Notes under the pieces: model-generated | What the model saw: only the letters and a program-made list of their open reading frames with translations | Databases searched by the model: none | Told to the model about the DNA's origin: nothing | Position numbers and translations under genes: made by a program | NCBI GenBank assembly: GCA_002394635.1 | Contig: DGUK01000032.1 | Span: forward strand, 1 to 7,237 | Direction: 5' to 3' | Origin: Faecalitalea sp. UBA4312 | Lineage (GTDB): Bacteria > Bacillota_I > Bacilli_A > Erysipelotrichales > Erysipelotrichaceae | DNA length: 7,237 bases | Shown: positions 1 to 5,042 of the stretch, piece after piece | Layout: each line of letters begins with the position of its first letter | Position numbering within the stretch: position 1 is the first letter of the stretch

Positions 1-32
1 AAATCGATTGAACCAGATGGTTATCTTATACA

Positions 33-61
33 TTGAGATTTAATTATTTTCTCTGTCTACT
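33..61 (+). promoter_or_regulatory. Candidate promoter for the aldo/keto reductase gene
   Basis: TTGAGA at 33-38 (5 of 6 matches to the -35 consensus) is followed after 17 bases by TCTACT at 56-61 (4 of 6 to the -10 consensus). This would start transcription near 68 and leave a leader of about 100 bases. The -10 is weak, and the real promoter could lie upstream of the window. The first 169 bases contain no other convincing gene. Confidence 0.3.
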
Positions 62-120
62 TGACAGGGAATGCATCAGGCATCTGCAAGGGGATTTTAC
101 CTTGAGAAAAGAGAACGGAG

Positions 121-144
121 CTTGGAAGCTGACCAGCTCCAGAG
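121..144. repeat. Imperfect dyad in the leader of the aldo/keto reductase gene
   Basis: A perfect inner inverted repeat AGCTG-AC-CAGCT (127-138) is extended outward by partial matches to 121-144. An alternative pairing, GGAGCT at 117-122 with AGCTCC at 135-140, covers the same place. It sits 13-36 bases before the ribosome binding site, so it could be an operator or an mRNA hairpin. It does not resemble an operator that I recognise. Confidence 0.3.
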
Positions 145-156
145 CATCCACGTATT

Positions 157-163
157 AAGGAGG
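157..163 (+). promoter_or_regulatory. Ribosome binding site that fixes the aldo/keto reductase start
   Basis: AAGGAGG lies 6 bases before the ATG at 170. This near-perfect Shine-Dalgarno site rules in favour of that start over the open-frame ATG at 71, which has no such site. Confidence 0.9.
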
Positions 164-169
164 AACAAA

Positions 170-1012
170 ATGGAATATGTAAATCTGAACAACGGGCAGA
201 GATGTCCGGTTGTAGGAATCGGAACGTTTATGTTAAGCCCGGCACAGGCAGAAAACTGTGTCCGGGAAGCTTTGAAAATGGGATATTCATTGGTGGATAC
301 AGCCAATGCCTATGTCAATGAACGGGCTTGCGGAAGAGGCATCAAGGCAAGTGGTGTAAAGCGCGAGAATGTCTTTATCTCCACGAAGCTTTGGCCAAGT
401 GAATATGAGAATGAAAACGCAGTCGATGAAACACTGGAACGTCTGGGTGTGGACAGTGTCGATCTTCTTTACATCCATCAGCCGGCCGGTAACTGGATGG
501 CTGGATACCGACAGCTGGAAAAAGCCTATAAGGAGGGAAAAGCCAAAGCCATTGGTATTTCCAACTTTGAAGGGGAGTATATTGAACAGTTAAAAGAGCA
601 ATGGGAAATCGTTCCTCATTTTATCCAGGTGGAAGCGCATCCGTATTTTACACAGAAAGAACTGCGGAAGGTGTTGGAACCGTACAATATTCACATCATG
701 AGCTGGTATCCACTGGGTCATGGGGATCATTCTCTGATCAATGAACCGGTATTTACCAAGCTGGGTAAAAAGTATGGTAAGAGCAATGCACAGATCATTC
801 TGCGTTGGCATACACAGATGGGATTTGTGGTCATTCCGGGCAGCACAAATGTAGACCATATCCGTGACAATCTGGATATCCTGGATTTTACGCTGACTGA
901 TGAAGAGATGGCTGAAATTGCGAATCTGGATCAGGACAAGCGTTATTATCATCGCACGGATGAGCAGCTGGCTGGTTTTGCGTCATGGCGTCCGGCATTT
1001 GAGGCAAAGTAA
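170..1012 (+). CDS. Aldo/keto reductase, AKR5-like (2,5-diketo-D-gluconate reductase type)
   Basis: This is a 280-residue cytoplasmic NAD(P)H-dependent oxidoreductase that probably reduces aldehydes or ketones; the substrate is unknown. The length is normal for the family. The catalytic tetrad is complete: Asp43 and Tyr48 (in VDTANAYVNE), Lys73 (in STKLW) and His103 (in YIHQP). The KAIGISNF stretch (125-132) and the IPGSTN stretch (222-227) mark the usual barrel strands. In aldose reductase the latter position reads IPKS, with Lys262 and Arg268 holding the NADPH 2'-phosphate. Here the corresponding residues are Gly224 and His230, so NADPH preference may be relaxed. The start at 170 is chosen from the AAGGAGG site; the frame stays open upstream to an ATG at 71, but those 33 residues do not resemble the family. 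A terminator follows directly, so the gene is probably transcribed alone or as the last gene of an upstream unit. Confidence 0.95.
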   Translation: MEYVNLNNGQRCPVVGIGTFMLSPAQAENCVREALKMGYSLVDTANAYVNERACGRGIKASGVKRENVFISTKLWPSEYENENAVDETLERLGVDSVDLLYIHQPAGNWMAGYRQLEKAYKEGKAKAIGISNFEGEYIEQLKEQWEIVPHFIQVEAHPYFTQKELRKVLEPYNIHIMSWYPLGHGDHSLINEPVFTKLGKKYGKSNAQIILRWHTQMGFVVIPGSTNVDHIRDNLDILDFTLTDEEMAEIANLDQDKRYYHRTDEQLAGFASWRPAFEAK

Positions 1013-1020
1013 GGATTTAA

Positions 1021-1053
1021 AAAGCACTCTTGACCGAGTGCTTTCTGTTTTTC
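1021..1053 (+). terminator. Intrinsic terminator after the aldo/keto reductase gene
   Basis: AAAGCACTC (1021-1029) pairs perfectly with GAGTGCTTT (1036-1044) around a 6-base loop TTGACC. A T-rich tail, CTGTTTTTC, follows to 1053. It begins 9 bases after the stop codon. Confidence 0.92.
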
Positions 1054-1075
1054 GGTAAACATGGTACTCTTGGGG

Positions 1076-1081
1076 TATGAT
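1076..1081 (+). promoter_or_regulatory. Possible -10 element for the Nudix-flavodoxin unit
   Basis: TATGAT at 1076-1081 matches 5 of 6 consensus bases and lies in the right place, 36 bases before the start codon; TAGAAT at 1081-1086 is an overlapping alternative. No good -35 hexamer is seen at 16-18 bases upstream, so the call rests on position and on the terminator just before it. Confidence 0.35.
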
Positions 1082-1116
1082 AGAATCTTTGAAATGCGAA
1101 TGGGAGGCACCTTGAA

Positions 1117-1710
1117 ATGGATACAAAGAAAGAATCACTAGCCTGGAAGGAAATTCATACGGAACATATTGTCCAGGATGAATGGATCGATTTCAGAAAA
1201 TCGGCTTATCGGTTTCCGGATGGACGGGTCTATGAACCGTTTTATACATACAGCCGCAGAGATTACGTCGTCATCGTTGCAACGGACAGCCAAGGGAATT
1301 ATCTCTGTGTCCGCCAGTTTCGGCAGGGAATTCGACAAGTCACGACCGAATTTCCGGCCGGAGGAATCGAACGGAAGGATGGCTGGCAATACGGAGACCC
1401 GGAAGTAGCGGAAGATGCGCTGCAGGCAGCAAAGCGGGAGCTTTTGGAGGAGACCGGGTATCAGTCGGAGCAATGGAGCCATCTGATCACAATACCATCC
1501 AATGCGACGATCGCGGATAATTATGCCTATGTGTTCCGTGCGGAAAACTGTCATAAGGTTTCATCGCAACAGCTGGATGATACGGAATTCCTGCGCGTAC
1601 AGACAATCTCACATCAACAGATCGAAGCCATGATCGAAAAAGGACAATTTCAACAAGCGATGCACATTATGGCTTTCTTGATGGCCGACCGTAAAACAGA
1701 AAACCGATAA
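1117..1710 (+). CDS. Nudix hydrolase, ADP-ribose pyrophosphatase-like
   Basis: This is a 197-residue cytoplasmic pyrophosphohydrolase that probably cleaves ADP-ribose or a related nucleoside diphosphate sugar. The Nudix box fits GX5EX7REUXEEXGU at residues 93-115: Gly93, Glu99, Arg107, Glu108, the metal-binding Glu111 and Glu112, and Gly114. The final hydrophobic position is Tyr115 (EETGY), as in many ADP-ribose enzymes. EFPAGGIE at 78-85 matches the strand and loop before the box in that subgroup. Between it and the box helix lie about eight extra residues (RKDGWQYG), so the loop is longer than in the usual PAG-I-GE arrangement. The start has GGGAGG at 1102-1107. The flavodoxin gene follows after 43 bases without a terminator, so the two are probably co-transcribed. 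Activity on ADP-ribose is inferred from family likeness; other Nudix substrates are possible. Confidence 0.93.
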   Translation: MDTKKESLAWKEIHTEHIVQDEWIDFRKSAYRFPDGRVYEPFYTYSRRDYVVIVATDSQGNYLCVRQFRQGIRQVTTEFPAGGIERKDGWQYGDPEVAEDALQAAKRELLEETGYQSEQWSHLITIPSNATIADNYAYVFRAENCHKVSSQQLDDTEFLRVQTISHQQIEAMIEKGQFQQAMHIMAFLMADRKTENR

Positions 1711-1753
1711 AAAGGATATATATACTTTTTGAACACATGAAAAGGGGGAACCA

Positions 1754-2431
1754 ATGAAAAAACAAATTCGTAAACTGTGTAAATTCTTTGTCGCTTTGGT
1801 TGTGGTATTTGGAATTACGGCCTGTTCCGGTTCTTCTGGCGGAGCAAAGGAAACAGACAATAAAGAGAACAAAGAACAGACACAGATCGATTGGAAAAGC
1901 GAGGATACGCTGGTGATCTATTTTTCCCGTACGGGTGAGCAATATAAAGTCGGAACGATCGATCACGGAAATACGGCCATTGTCGCGGAAACGATCGGAG
2001 AAACCGTGGATGCCGAATTATATGAGATCTTACCGGCCGACGATCATTATCCGATGACATATGATGAACTGACCGATGTCGCCAAACAAGAACAGGAGGA
2101 CAATGCTCGTCCTGCCTATGAAAATACTGTACCGGATCTGTCAAAATATAATACAATATTTATCGGAGCGCCGGTCTGGTGGGGCGATTGGCCGATGATC
2201 ATGTATACATTCTTTGAAGAGAATGCGAAGGCACTCAAGGATAAAACATTGATTCCGTTTTCAACACACGAAGGTTCCGGTTTATCCGGATTTGATCAGA
2301 AGCTTCGTTCAGCCTGTCCGGATAGCACAGTGCGCGATGGATTAGCTATTCAGGGAAGTGATGCCCAGAATGATCCGGATGCGGTGAAACAGGAAGTTGA
2401 AGCATGGATTTCATCTCTGGGTTCTGAATAA
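1754..2431 (+). CDS. Flavodoxin-family lipoprotein (Flavodoxin_4 type)
   Basis: This 225-residue protein probably binds FMN and works on the outer face of the membrane. The N-terminus is a lipoprotein signal: Lys/Arg-rich residues 1-10, a hydrophobic stretch 11-22, and a lipobox ITAC with the lipidated Cys24. A polar linker runs from 25 to 50. The flavodoxin fold starts at DTLVIYFSRTG (51-61). The phosphate-binding loop is split: SRTG at 58-61 and GNT at 72-74 are separated by about ten residues, an arrangement I recall from the Flavodoxin_4 group. The IFIGAPVWWGDWP stretch (135-147) is the second FMN-contact loop, with aromatic residues over the flavin, and PFSTHEGSG (168-176) is the third. 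The ribosome binding site is AGGGGGAA at 1743-1750. It follows the Nudix gene and precedes a strong terminator. Its redox partner is unknown. Confidence 0.92.
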   Translation: MKKQIRKLCKFFVALVVVFGITACSGSSGGAKETDNKENKEQTQIDWKSEDTLVIYFSRTGEQYKVGTIDHGNTAIVAETIGETVDAELYEILPADDHYPMTYDELTDVAKQEQEDNARPAYENTVPDLSKYNTIFIGAPVWWGDWPMIMYTFFEENAKALKDKTLIPFSTHEGSGLSGFDQKLRSACPDSTVRDGLAIQGSDAQNDPDAVKQEVEAWISSLGSE

Positions 2432-2437
2432 TACGAC

Positions 2438-2470
2438 AAGGTTTCGCAAGAAGATTGCGAAGCCTTTTTT
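2438..2470 (+). terminator. Intrinsic terminator after the flavodoxin gene
   Basis: Twelve base pairs form between 2438-2449 (AAGGTTTCGCAA) and 2455-2466 (TTGCGAAGCCTT), with a single G-U wobble and a 5-base loop. The run of six T at 2465-2470 completes a textbook rho-independent terminator. Confidence 0.95.
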
Positions 2471-2497
2471 ATCATGGTGGCTGGAGGAACAGGGCCA

Positions 2498-2506
2498 TGA
2501 TATACT
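2498..2506 (+). promoter_or_regulatory. Extended -10 promoter for the ATC-hydrolase-like gene
   Basis: TGATATACT at 2498-2506 fits the extended -10 pattern TGnTATAAT with one mismatch. No good -35 is present 17 bases upstream (TGGCTG), which extended -10 promoters can tolerate. A TATAAT at 2517-2522 also matches, but would place the transcript start almost on the ribosome binding site. The gene lies directly after a terminator, so a promoter is required here. Confidence 0.55.
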
Positions 2507-2539
2507 ATGACTAACTTATAATCTGAAAGTGAGGAAACG

Positions 2540-3253
2540 ATGAAAGGAAAGCATATAGAACTCTCGGAACTCTCTTATTCGGTCCGTGTGAAAGAGTGGC
2601 TGAAGGAACGATACGGGATCATTGAGGGACAGCGCATCTGGGAGCGCACCCAAAGTCGGTATAACACGTATCGGAACGATCTTCCGGAGTATGGAGGAAA
2701 GAAAAACAATCACGCTTCGGCTATCTATGGTGGATTGTTGATTTTTTCCTTGGTACCTTCTTTACCGGACCAGCCACCGGTGGAGGAACTTCAGGCGTTT
2801 GTGAATGGTCTTTTGATGGAACCTTTTCAAAAGCTGGGAAAGGTCTTTGATCTTAACCGCTCGTTGGATATGTGGTTGATCGATAAGGTATTTCAATGGT
2901 CGGGATCGCGGGATCGGAAGCTGGCGGCCAGCGCACCGGATGGTTTTATAACGGTGAATGAAACATATGATAAGAAGAACCGGGCATCCCGTTATCATTT
3001 TACACAATGCCCAAATGCTGAATTTGCCAAAAAACATGAGCTCCTTTCCGTCTTACCATTGTTATGTAATTCGGATTTTTATGGTATAGAACAGATCCAT
3101 GGTACACTGATCCGGTGTGGAACATGCGGGCAAAGCGATCGCTGTGACTATCTGGTGGTAGGCAATCAAAATCCTATCGCTGCCGGTTATGAGACCGTGA
3201 TGGATGAGGCTGGATATTTGGTCAGCAGAAAAAAGCCAAAATCAAATCCGTGA
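2540..3253 (+). CDS. ATC hydrolase family protein (L-2-amino-thiazoline-4-carboxylate hydrolase-like)
   Basis: This is a 237-residue soluble protein with no signal peptide or membrane segment. The C-terminal half resembles the ATC hydrolase family, named for the enzyme that opens the thiazoline ring of L-2-amino-thiazoline-4-carboxylate to S-carbamoyl-cysteine. The matching parts are FTQCPNAEF (154-162), an LLCNSDFYGIEQIH stretch (174-187) and a late CDY (202-204); Cys157, Cys176, Asp179 and Cys202 are the likely functional residues. Two further cysteines in CGTC (193-196) form a CxxC just before the last one, which might bind metal or form a disulfide. Residues 1-120 are helical-looking with no motif that I recognise. 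Many family members in gut Firmicutes have no known activity, so the name gives the fold and not a proven reaction. The start has GAGGA at 2531-2535. No terminator separates it from the next gene. Confidence 0.72.
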   Translation: MKGKHIELSELSYSVRVKEWLKERYGIIEGQRIWERTQSRYNTYRNDLPEYGGKKNNHASAIYGGLLIFSLVPSLPDQPPVEELQAFVNGLLMEPFQKLGKVFDLNRSLDMWLIDKVFQWSGSRDRKLAASAPDGFITVNETYDKKNRASRYHFTQCPNAEFAKKHELLSVLPLLCNSDFYGIEQIHGTLIRCGTCGQSDRCDYLVVGNQNPIAAGYETVMDEAGYLVSRKKPKSNP

Positions 3254-3283
3254 ATTCTGAATCGGAAACGATGGTTTTTCGTA

Positions 3284-3289
3284 TATAAT
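3284..3289 (+). promoter_or_regulatory. -10 element (TATAAT) for the glycosidase-like lipoprotein gene
   Basis: A perfect TATAAT lies 31 bases after the previous stop codon. The best -35 is poor (TCGGAA at 3262-3267, 16-base spacer, 3 of 6). Transcription would begin near 3296, which makes a GGAGGT at 3290-3295 part of the promoter and not of the mRNA. Confidence 0.55.
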
Positions 3290-3328
3290 GGAGGTCATAT
3301 AGCTTTTGATCAACAAGGAAGCAGAAAT

Positions 3329-3333
3329 GGAGG
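3329..3333 (+). promoter_or_regulatory. Ribosome binding site that fixes the lipoprotein start at 3339
   Basis: GGAGG lies 5 bases before the ATG at 3339, and starting there gives a clean lipoprotein signal beginning MKKIYTF. An upstream in-frame TTG at 3306 would add 11 polar, charged residues before it. That TTG's own GGAGGT (3290-3295) overlaps the expected transcription start. Confidence 0.85.
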
Positions 3334-3338
3334 TCTCC

Positions 3339-4265
3339 ATGAAAAAAATATACACTTTCTTTTTTATAGTATTTGGCATCGTATCTTTGTTTGTCGGATG
3401 TACTCCGCAACAGCCGATCCTTTCCCAGCCCTGGATCTATGGGATCACAATCGATGACAGCTGGGAGGTATCCGCCGATCCGAAGGCATTGACAGATGCC
3501 ATCCAGGCGATGCCGGTCAAACCGACAGTGCGGATCGTGATGGCACAGGACGTTGAACCATCGGCGTACAAAGAATTGTTTCAAGAAATCCATGAAGTGG
3601 CTTACATCATGGCTTGCCCGGTGGATTCATACGAGATGAAAGCGTATAAAAATGAAGAGGAATACCTCGAACGTTTCCGGCAAACTTATACCCATCTGGC
3701 GCCGTATACGGATATCTGGGAAATCGGCAACGAGATCAACGGGGTCGAGTGGATCGGGCAGAGCGATGAACGGATCGTTCAAAAGGTGGAACAAGCCAAT
3801 GCATATATCCGCAAAAACGGCGGGGTCACCGCGTTGACATTTTACTATCCTGGTCCGGAAGAGGATGTGGATCTGTTTACATGGATACAAAGATATATGC
3901 CCCAGCGTCTGATGAACAATATTGATTACGCGTTTCTCAGCTATTATGAAGACGACCATGAAGGATATATGCCGGCATGGGAGCCGGTTTTCATGAAGCT
4001 GGAAGCGTTGTTTCCCAAGGCAAAAATCGGATTTGGGGAATGTGGTAATTCGGATAATCAAGCGGATGACCGGACAAAAATAAAGAAAATAGACTATTAC
4101 TATGGGATGGAGATGCCTTCCGATTCCTATGTTGGGGGCTGTTTCTGGTGGTATTGGCTGCAGGATTGTATTCCTCACCAGGATAGCCGGATCTATGAGC
4201 AGATCAACCAGCGGATGGAAGACATCCATCGTTCCAGGGCGCCGGAAAACGGGCAGAATTCTTGA
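3339..4265 (+). CDS. Lipoprotein with a clan-A glycoside hydrolase-like TIM barrel
   Basis: This is a 308-residue exported protein. The signal peptide is MKKIYTF, a hydrophobic stretch to residue 19, and a lipobox ending in Gly20-Cys21, so it is probably anchored outside the membrane. The mature part starts WIYGITIDDSW (32-42), as the first strand of a barrel. WEIGNEIN (127-134) carries the Asn-Glu pair of the clan-A acid/base residue (Glu132) at the end of strand 4. KIGFGECG (229-236) offers Glu234 as the nucleophile on strand 7, and GGCFWWYWLQD (266-276) looks like strand 8 with the usual aromatic platform. The layout fits a retaining beta-glycosidase of the GH5/GH53 sort, but I cannot place it in a numbered family. 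The substrate is unknown, and no sugar transporter is next to it. The stop codon TGA (4263-4265) lies inside the -35 box of tetR, and no terminator follows, so transcripts may read into tetR. Confidence 0.7.
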   Translation: MKKIYTFFFIVFGIVSLFVGCTPQQPILSQPWIYGITIDDSWEVSADPKALTDAIQAMPVKPTVRIVMAQDVEPSAYKELFQEIHEVAYIMACPVDSYEMKAYKNEEEYLERFRQTYTHLAPYTDIWEIGNEINGVEWIGQSDERIVQKVEQANAYIRKNGGVTALTFYYPGPEEDVDLFTWIQRYMPQRLMNNIDYAFLSYYEDDHEGYMPAWEPVFMKLEALFPKAKIGFGECGNSDNQADDRTKIKKIDYYYGMEMPSDSYVGGCFWWYWLQDCIPHQDSRIYEQINQRMEDIHRSRAPENGQNS

Positions 4266-4290
4266 CAAGGGAAGTCTGTTATTATAGAAT
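4262..4290 (+). promoter_or_regulatory. Strong SigA-type promoter of the tetR gene
   Basis: A consensus -35 TTGACA (4262-4267) is followed by a 17-base spacer and TAGAAT (4285-4290, 5 of 6). The -35 overlaps the stop codon of the upstream lipoprotein gene. Transcription would start near 4297, inside the adjacent palindrome. Confidence 0.85.
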
Positions 4291-4304
4291 TAGTTAAGAC
4301 TAAC
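4290..4304. promoter_or_regulatory. Putative TetR operator overlapping the tetR transcription start
   Basis: TTAGT-TAAG-ACTAA (4290-4303) is a perfect 5+4+5 inverted repeat; a second register, GTTA-AGAC-TAAC, occupies 4293-4304. It abuts the -10 box and covers the expected start point. This is a usual place for a TetR-family protein to repress its own gene. Its function is inferred from position. Confidence 0.6.
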
Positions 4305-4306
4305 AC

Positions 4307-4314
4307 GGAGTGAT
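4307..4314 (+). promoter_or_regulatory. Unusual ribosome binding site of tetR
   Basis: GGAGTGAT matches the anti-Shine-Dalgarno complement GGAGGTGAT with one G missing. Its end is 8 bases from the ATG at 4323. Measured from GGAG alone the gap is 12 bases, longer than usual, which may keep translation modest. No in-frame start lies upstream because a TGA occurs in frame at 4314. Confidence 0.55.
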
Positions 4315-4322
4315 GATACAGG

Positions 4323-4931
4323 ATGCCAAGAGATAAAACTGCCAGTTATGAACGAATTGTTGCAGCAGCGAATAAAGAATTCATGGAATGTGGATATCAG
4401 AAAGCGTCGATGCGTCAGATTGGCTCTCGGGCCGGATTGACAGCTGCCGGTATTTATCGGCACTGCCGGAACAAGGAGGACCTTTTTGAGCAGATCGTTT
4501 CATCGGCTGTAGAAGATCTGGATCAATGGATGGAACAACATATTATGGAATCCTATGTGTTTTTATCCAGGGAATCGGAGAATCTATGGAAAACCACCTG
4601 GGTCGATATGATGCGGGATCTGATCTATCCGCGAATGGATGAATATCGCCTGTTATTGACAAGAGCGCAGGGAACCCGGTATGAGAACTTTCTTCATGAT
4701 TTAGTGGCTTCCAATCAACAACATATGTTAGTAGCCTTCGATACTTTAAAAGCCCAGGGTCGTCCTGTCCGAGAAGTGACAGATCATCAGCTTCACTTAT
4801 TATTGAGCGGATATATTACGACGATTTTTGAACCGGTCATCCACAATTATTCATTGGAGGAAGCGCTTCAATGTCTGGATACACTGGAAGCGTTTTTCAT
4901 TCCCGGATGGAAACAGATCATGGGATTTTAA
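4323..4931 (+). CDS. TetR/AcrR-family transcriptional regulator
   Basis: This is a 202-residue one-component repressor, typical in length. The N-terminal DNA-binding domain covers about residues 8-55, with the helix-turn-helix at about 28-47. Key positions are ASMRQIGSRAGLTAAGIYRH, followed by a NKEDLF stretch that caps the domain as in most of the family. Residues 60-200 form the variable ligand-binding and dimer domain, ending in FFIPGWKQIMGF. That aromatic Pro-Gly-Trp tail is one I associate with regulators next to YbtPQ-like transporters in Clostridia. A strong promoter with an overlapping palindrome lies just upstream, suggesting autorepression. Two ABC transporter genes follow, so a role in controlling them is likely; the inducer would probably be the transported compound. 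This is inferred from neighbourhood. Confidence 0.95.
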   Translation: MPRDKTASYERIVAAANKEFMECGYQKASMRQIGSRAGLTAAGIYRHCRNKEDLFEQIVSSAVEDLDQWMEQHIMESYVFLSRESENLWKTTWVDMMRDLIYPRMDEYRLLLTRAQGTRYENFLHDLVASNQQHMLVAFDTLKAQGRPVREVTDHQLHLLLSGYITTIFEPVIHNYSLEEALQCLDTLEAFFIPGWKQIMGF

Positions 4932-4951
4932 AAAAGAATAGTAAGTACAAA

Positions 4952-4982
4952 GAATGCCTGCTTCTTCGGAAGGCAGGCATTC
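4952..4982 (+). other. Long stem-loop with cUUCGg tetraloop between tetR and the ABC genes
   Basis: GAATGCCTGC (4952-4961) pairs with GCAGGCATTC (4973-4982). Inside, TTC (4962-4964) pairs with GAA (4969-4971) around a TTCG loop, giving 13 base pairs with one bulged G at 4972. The C-UUCG-G cap is an exceptionally stable RNA tetraloop. The T-run (GTTTT, 4988-4992) begins about 6 bases after the stem, so this is a poor classical terminator. It may be a partial terminator, an attenuator or an mRNA-stability element that sets the ratio of tetR to transporter. Confidence 0.7.
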
Positions 4983-4998
4983 CATGCGTTTTGGGGTA

Positions 4999-5025
4999 AG
5001 TGAACAAAGTTTGATTTTGTTCACT
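4999..5025. promoter_or_regulatory. 27-base dyad just upstream of the ABC transporter genes
   Basis: AGTGAACAAA (4999-5008) and TTTGTTCACT (5016-5025) are perfect inverted repeats around a 7-base centre. It ends 6 bases before the ribosome binding site. As DNA it has the size of a regulator operator; as RNA it is a 10-base-pair hairpin with a 7-base loop. Its sequence differs from the palindrome at the tetR promoter, so binding by the same TetR is unproven. I see no clear -35/-10 pair in 4932-5042. Confidence 0.6.
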
Positions 5026-5031
5026 GAATGG

Positions 5032-5038
5032 AAAGGAG
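5032..5038 (+). promoter_or_regulatory. Ribosome binding site that fixes the first ABC gene start
   Basis: AAAGGAG lies 4 bases before the ATG at 5043. The in-frame ATG at 5028 lies upstream of this site and has no Shine-Dalgarno sequence of its own, because the dyad occupies that place. Confidence 0.85.
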
Positions 5039-5042
5039 ATTT

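Noticed and set aside
1..36. Possible tail of an upstream gene in frame 1 (11 codons ending TGA at 34-36)
   Set aside because: It is too short to distinguish from chance, and two other frames also run a few codons.
71..169. In-frame N-terminal extension of the aldo/keto reductase from an ATG at 71
   Set aside because: It has no ribosome binding site, its 33 residues do not resemble the family, and AAGGAGG lies 6 bases before the ATG at 170.
590..952. Antisense open frame over the aldo/keto reductase
   Set aside because: It is fully inside a well-supported gene and its protein is low-complexity with no recognisable motif.
3287..3335. Direct repeat AATGGAGGTC at 3287-3296 and 3326-3335
   Set aside because: Both copies are explained by function: one overlaps the -10 region, and the other is a ribosome binding site rich in the same bases. 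A 10-base match of this kind is weak evidence for anything more.
3306..3338. TTG start of the glycosidase-like lipoprotein
   Set aside because: It adds charged residues before a clean signal peptide, and its Shine-Dalgarno would overlap the expected transcription start. ATG 3339 has GGAGG at 5 bases.
3627..4268. Long antisense open frame (213 codons) over the glycosidase-like gene
   Set aside because: It has no family resemblance and no ribosome binding site; it mirrors the sense gene, as do the other minus-strand frames in the window.
5028..5042. ATG at 5028 as start of the first ABC gene
   Set aside because: The ribosome binding site lies after it and serves the ATG at 5043.
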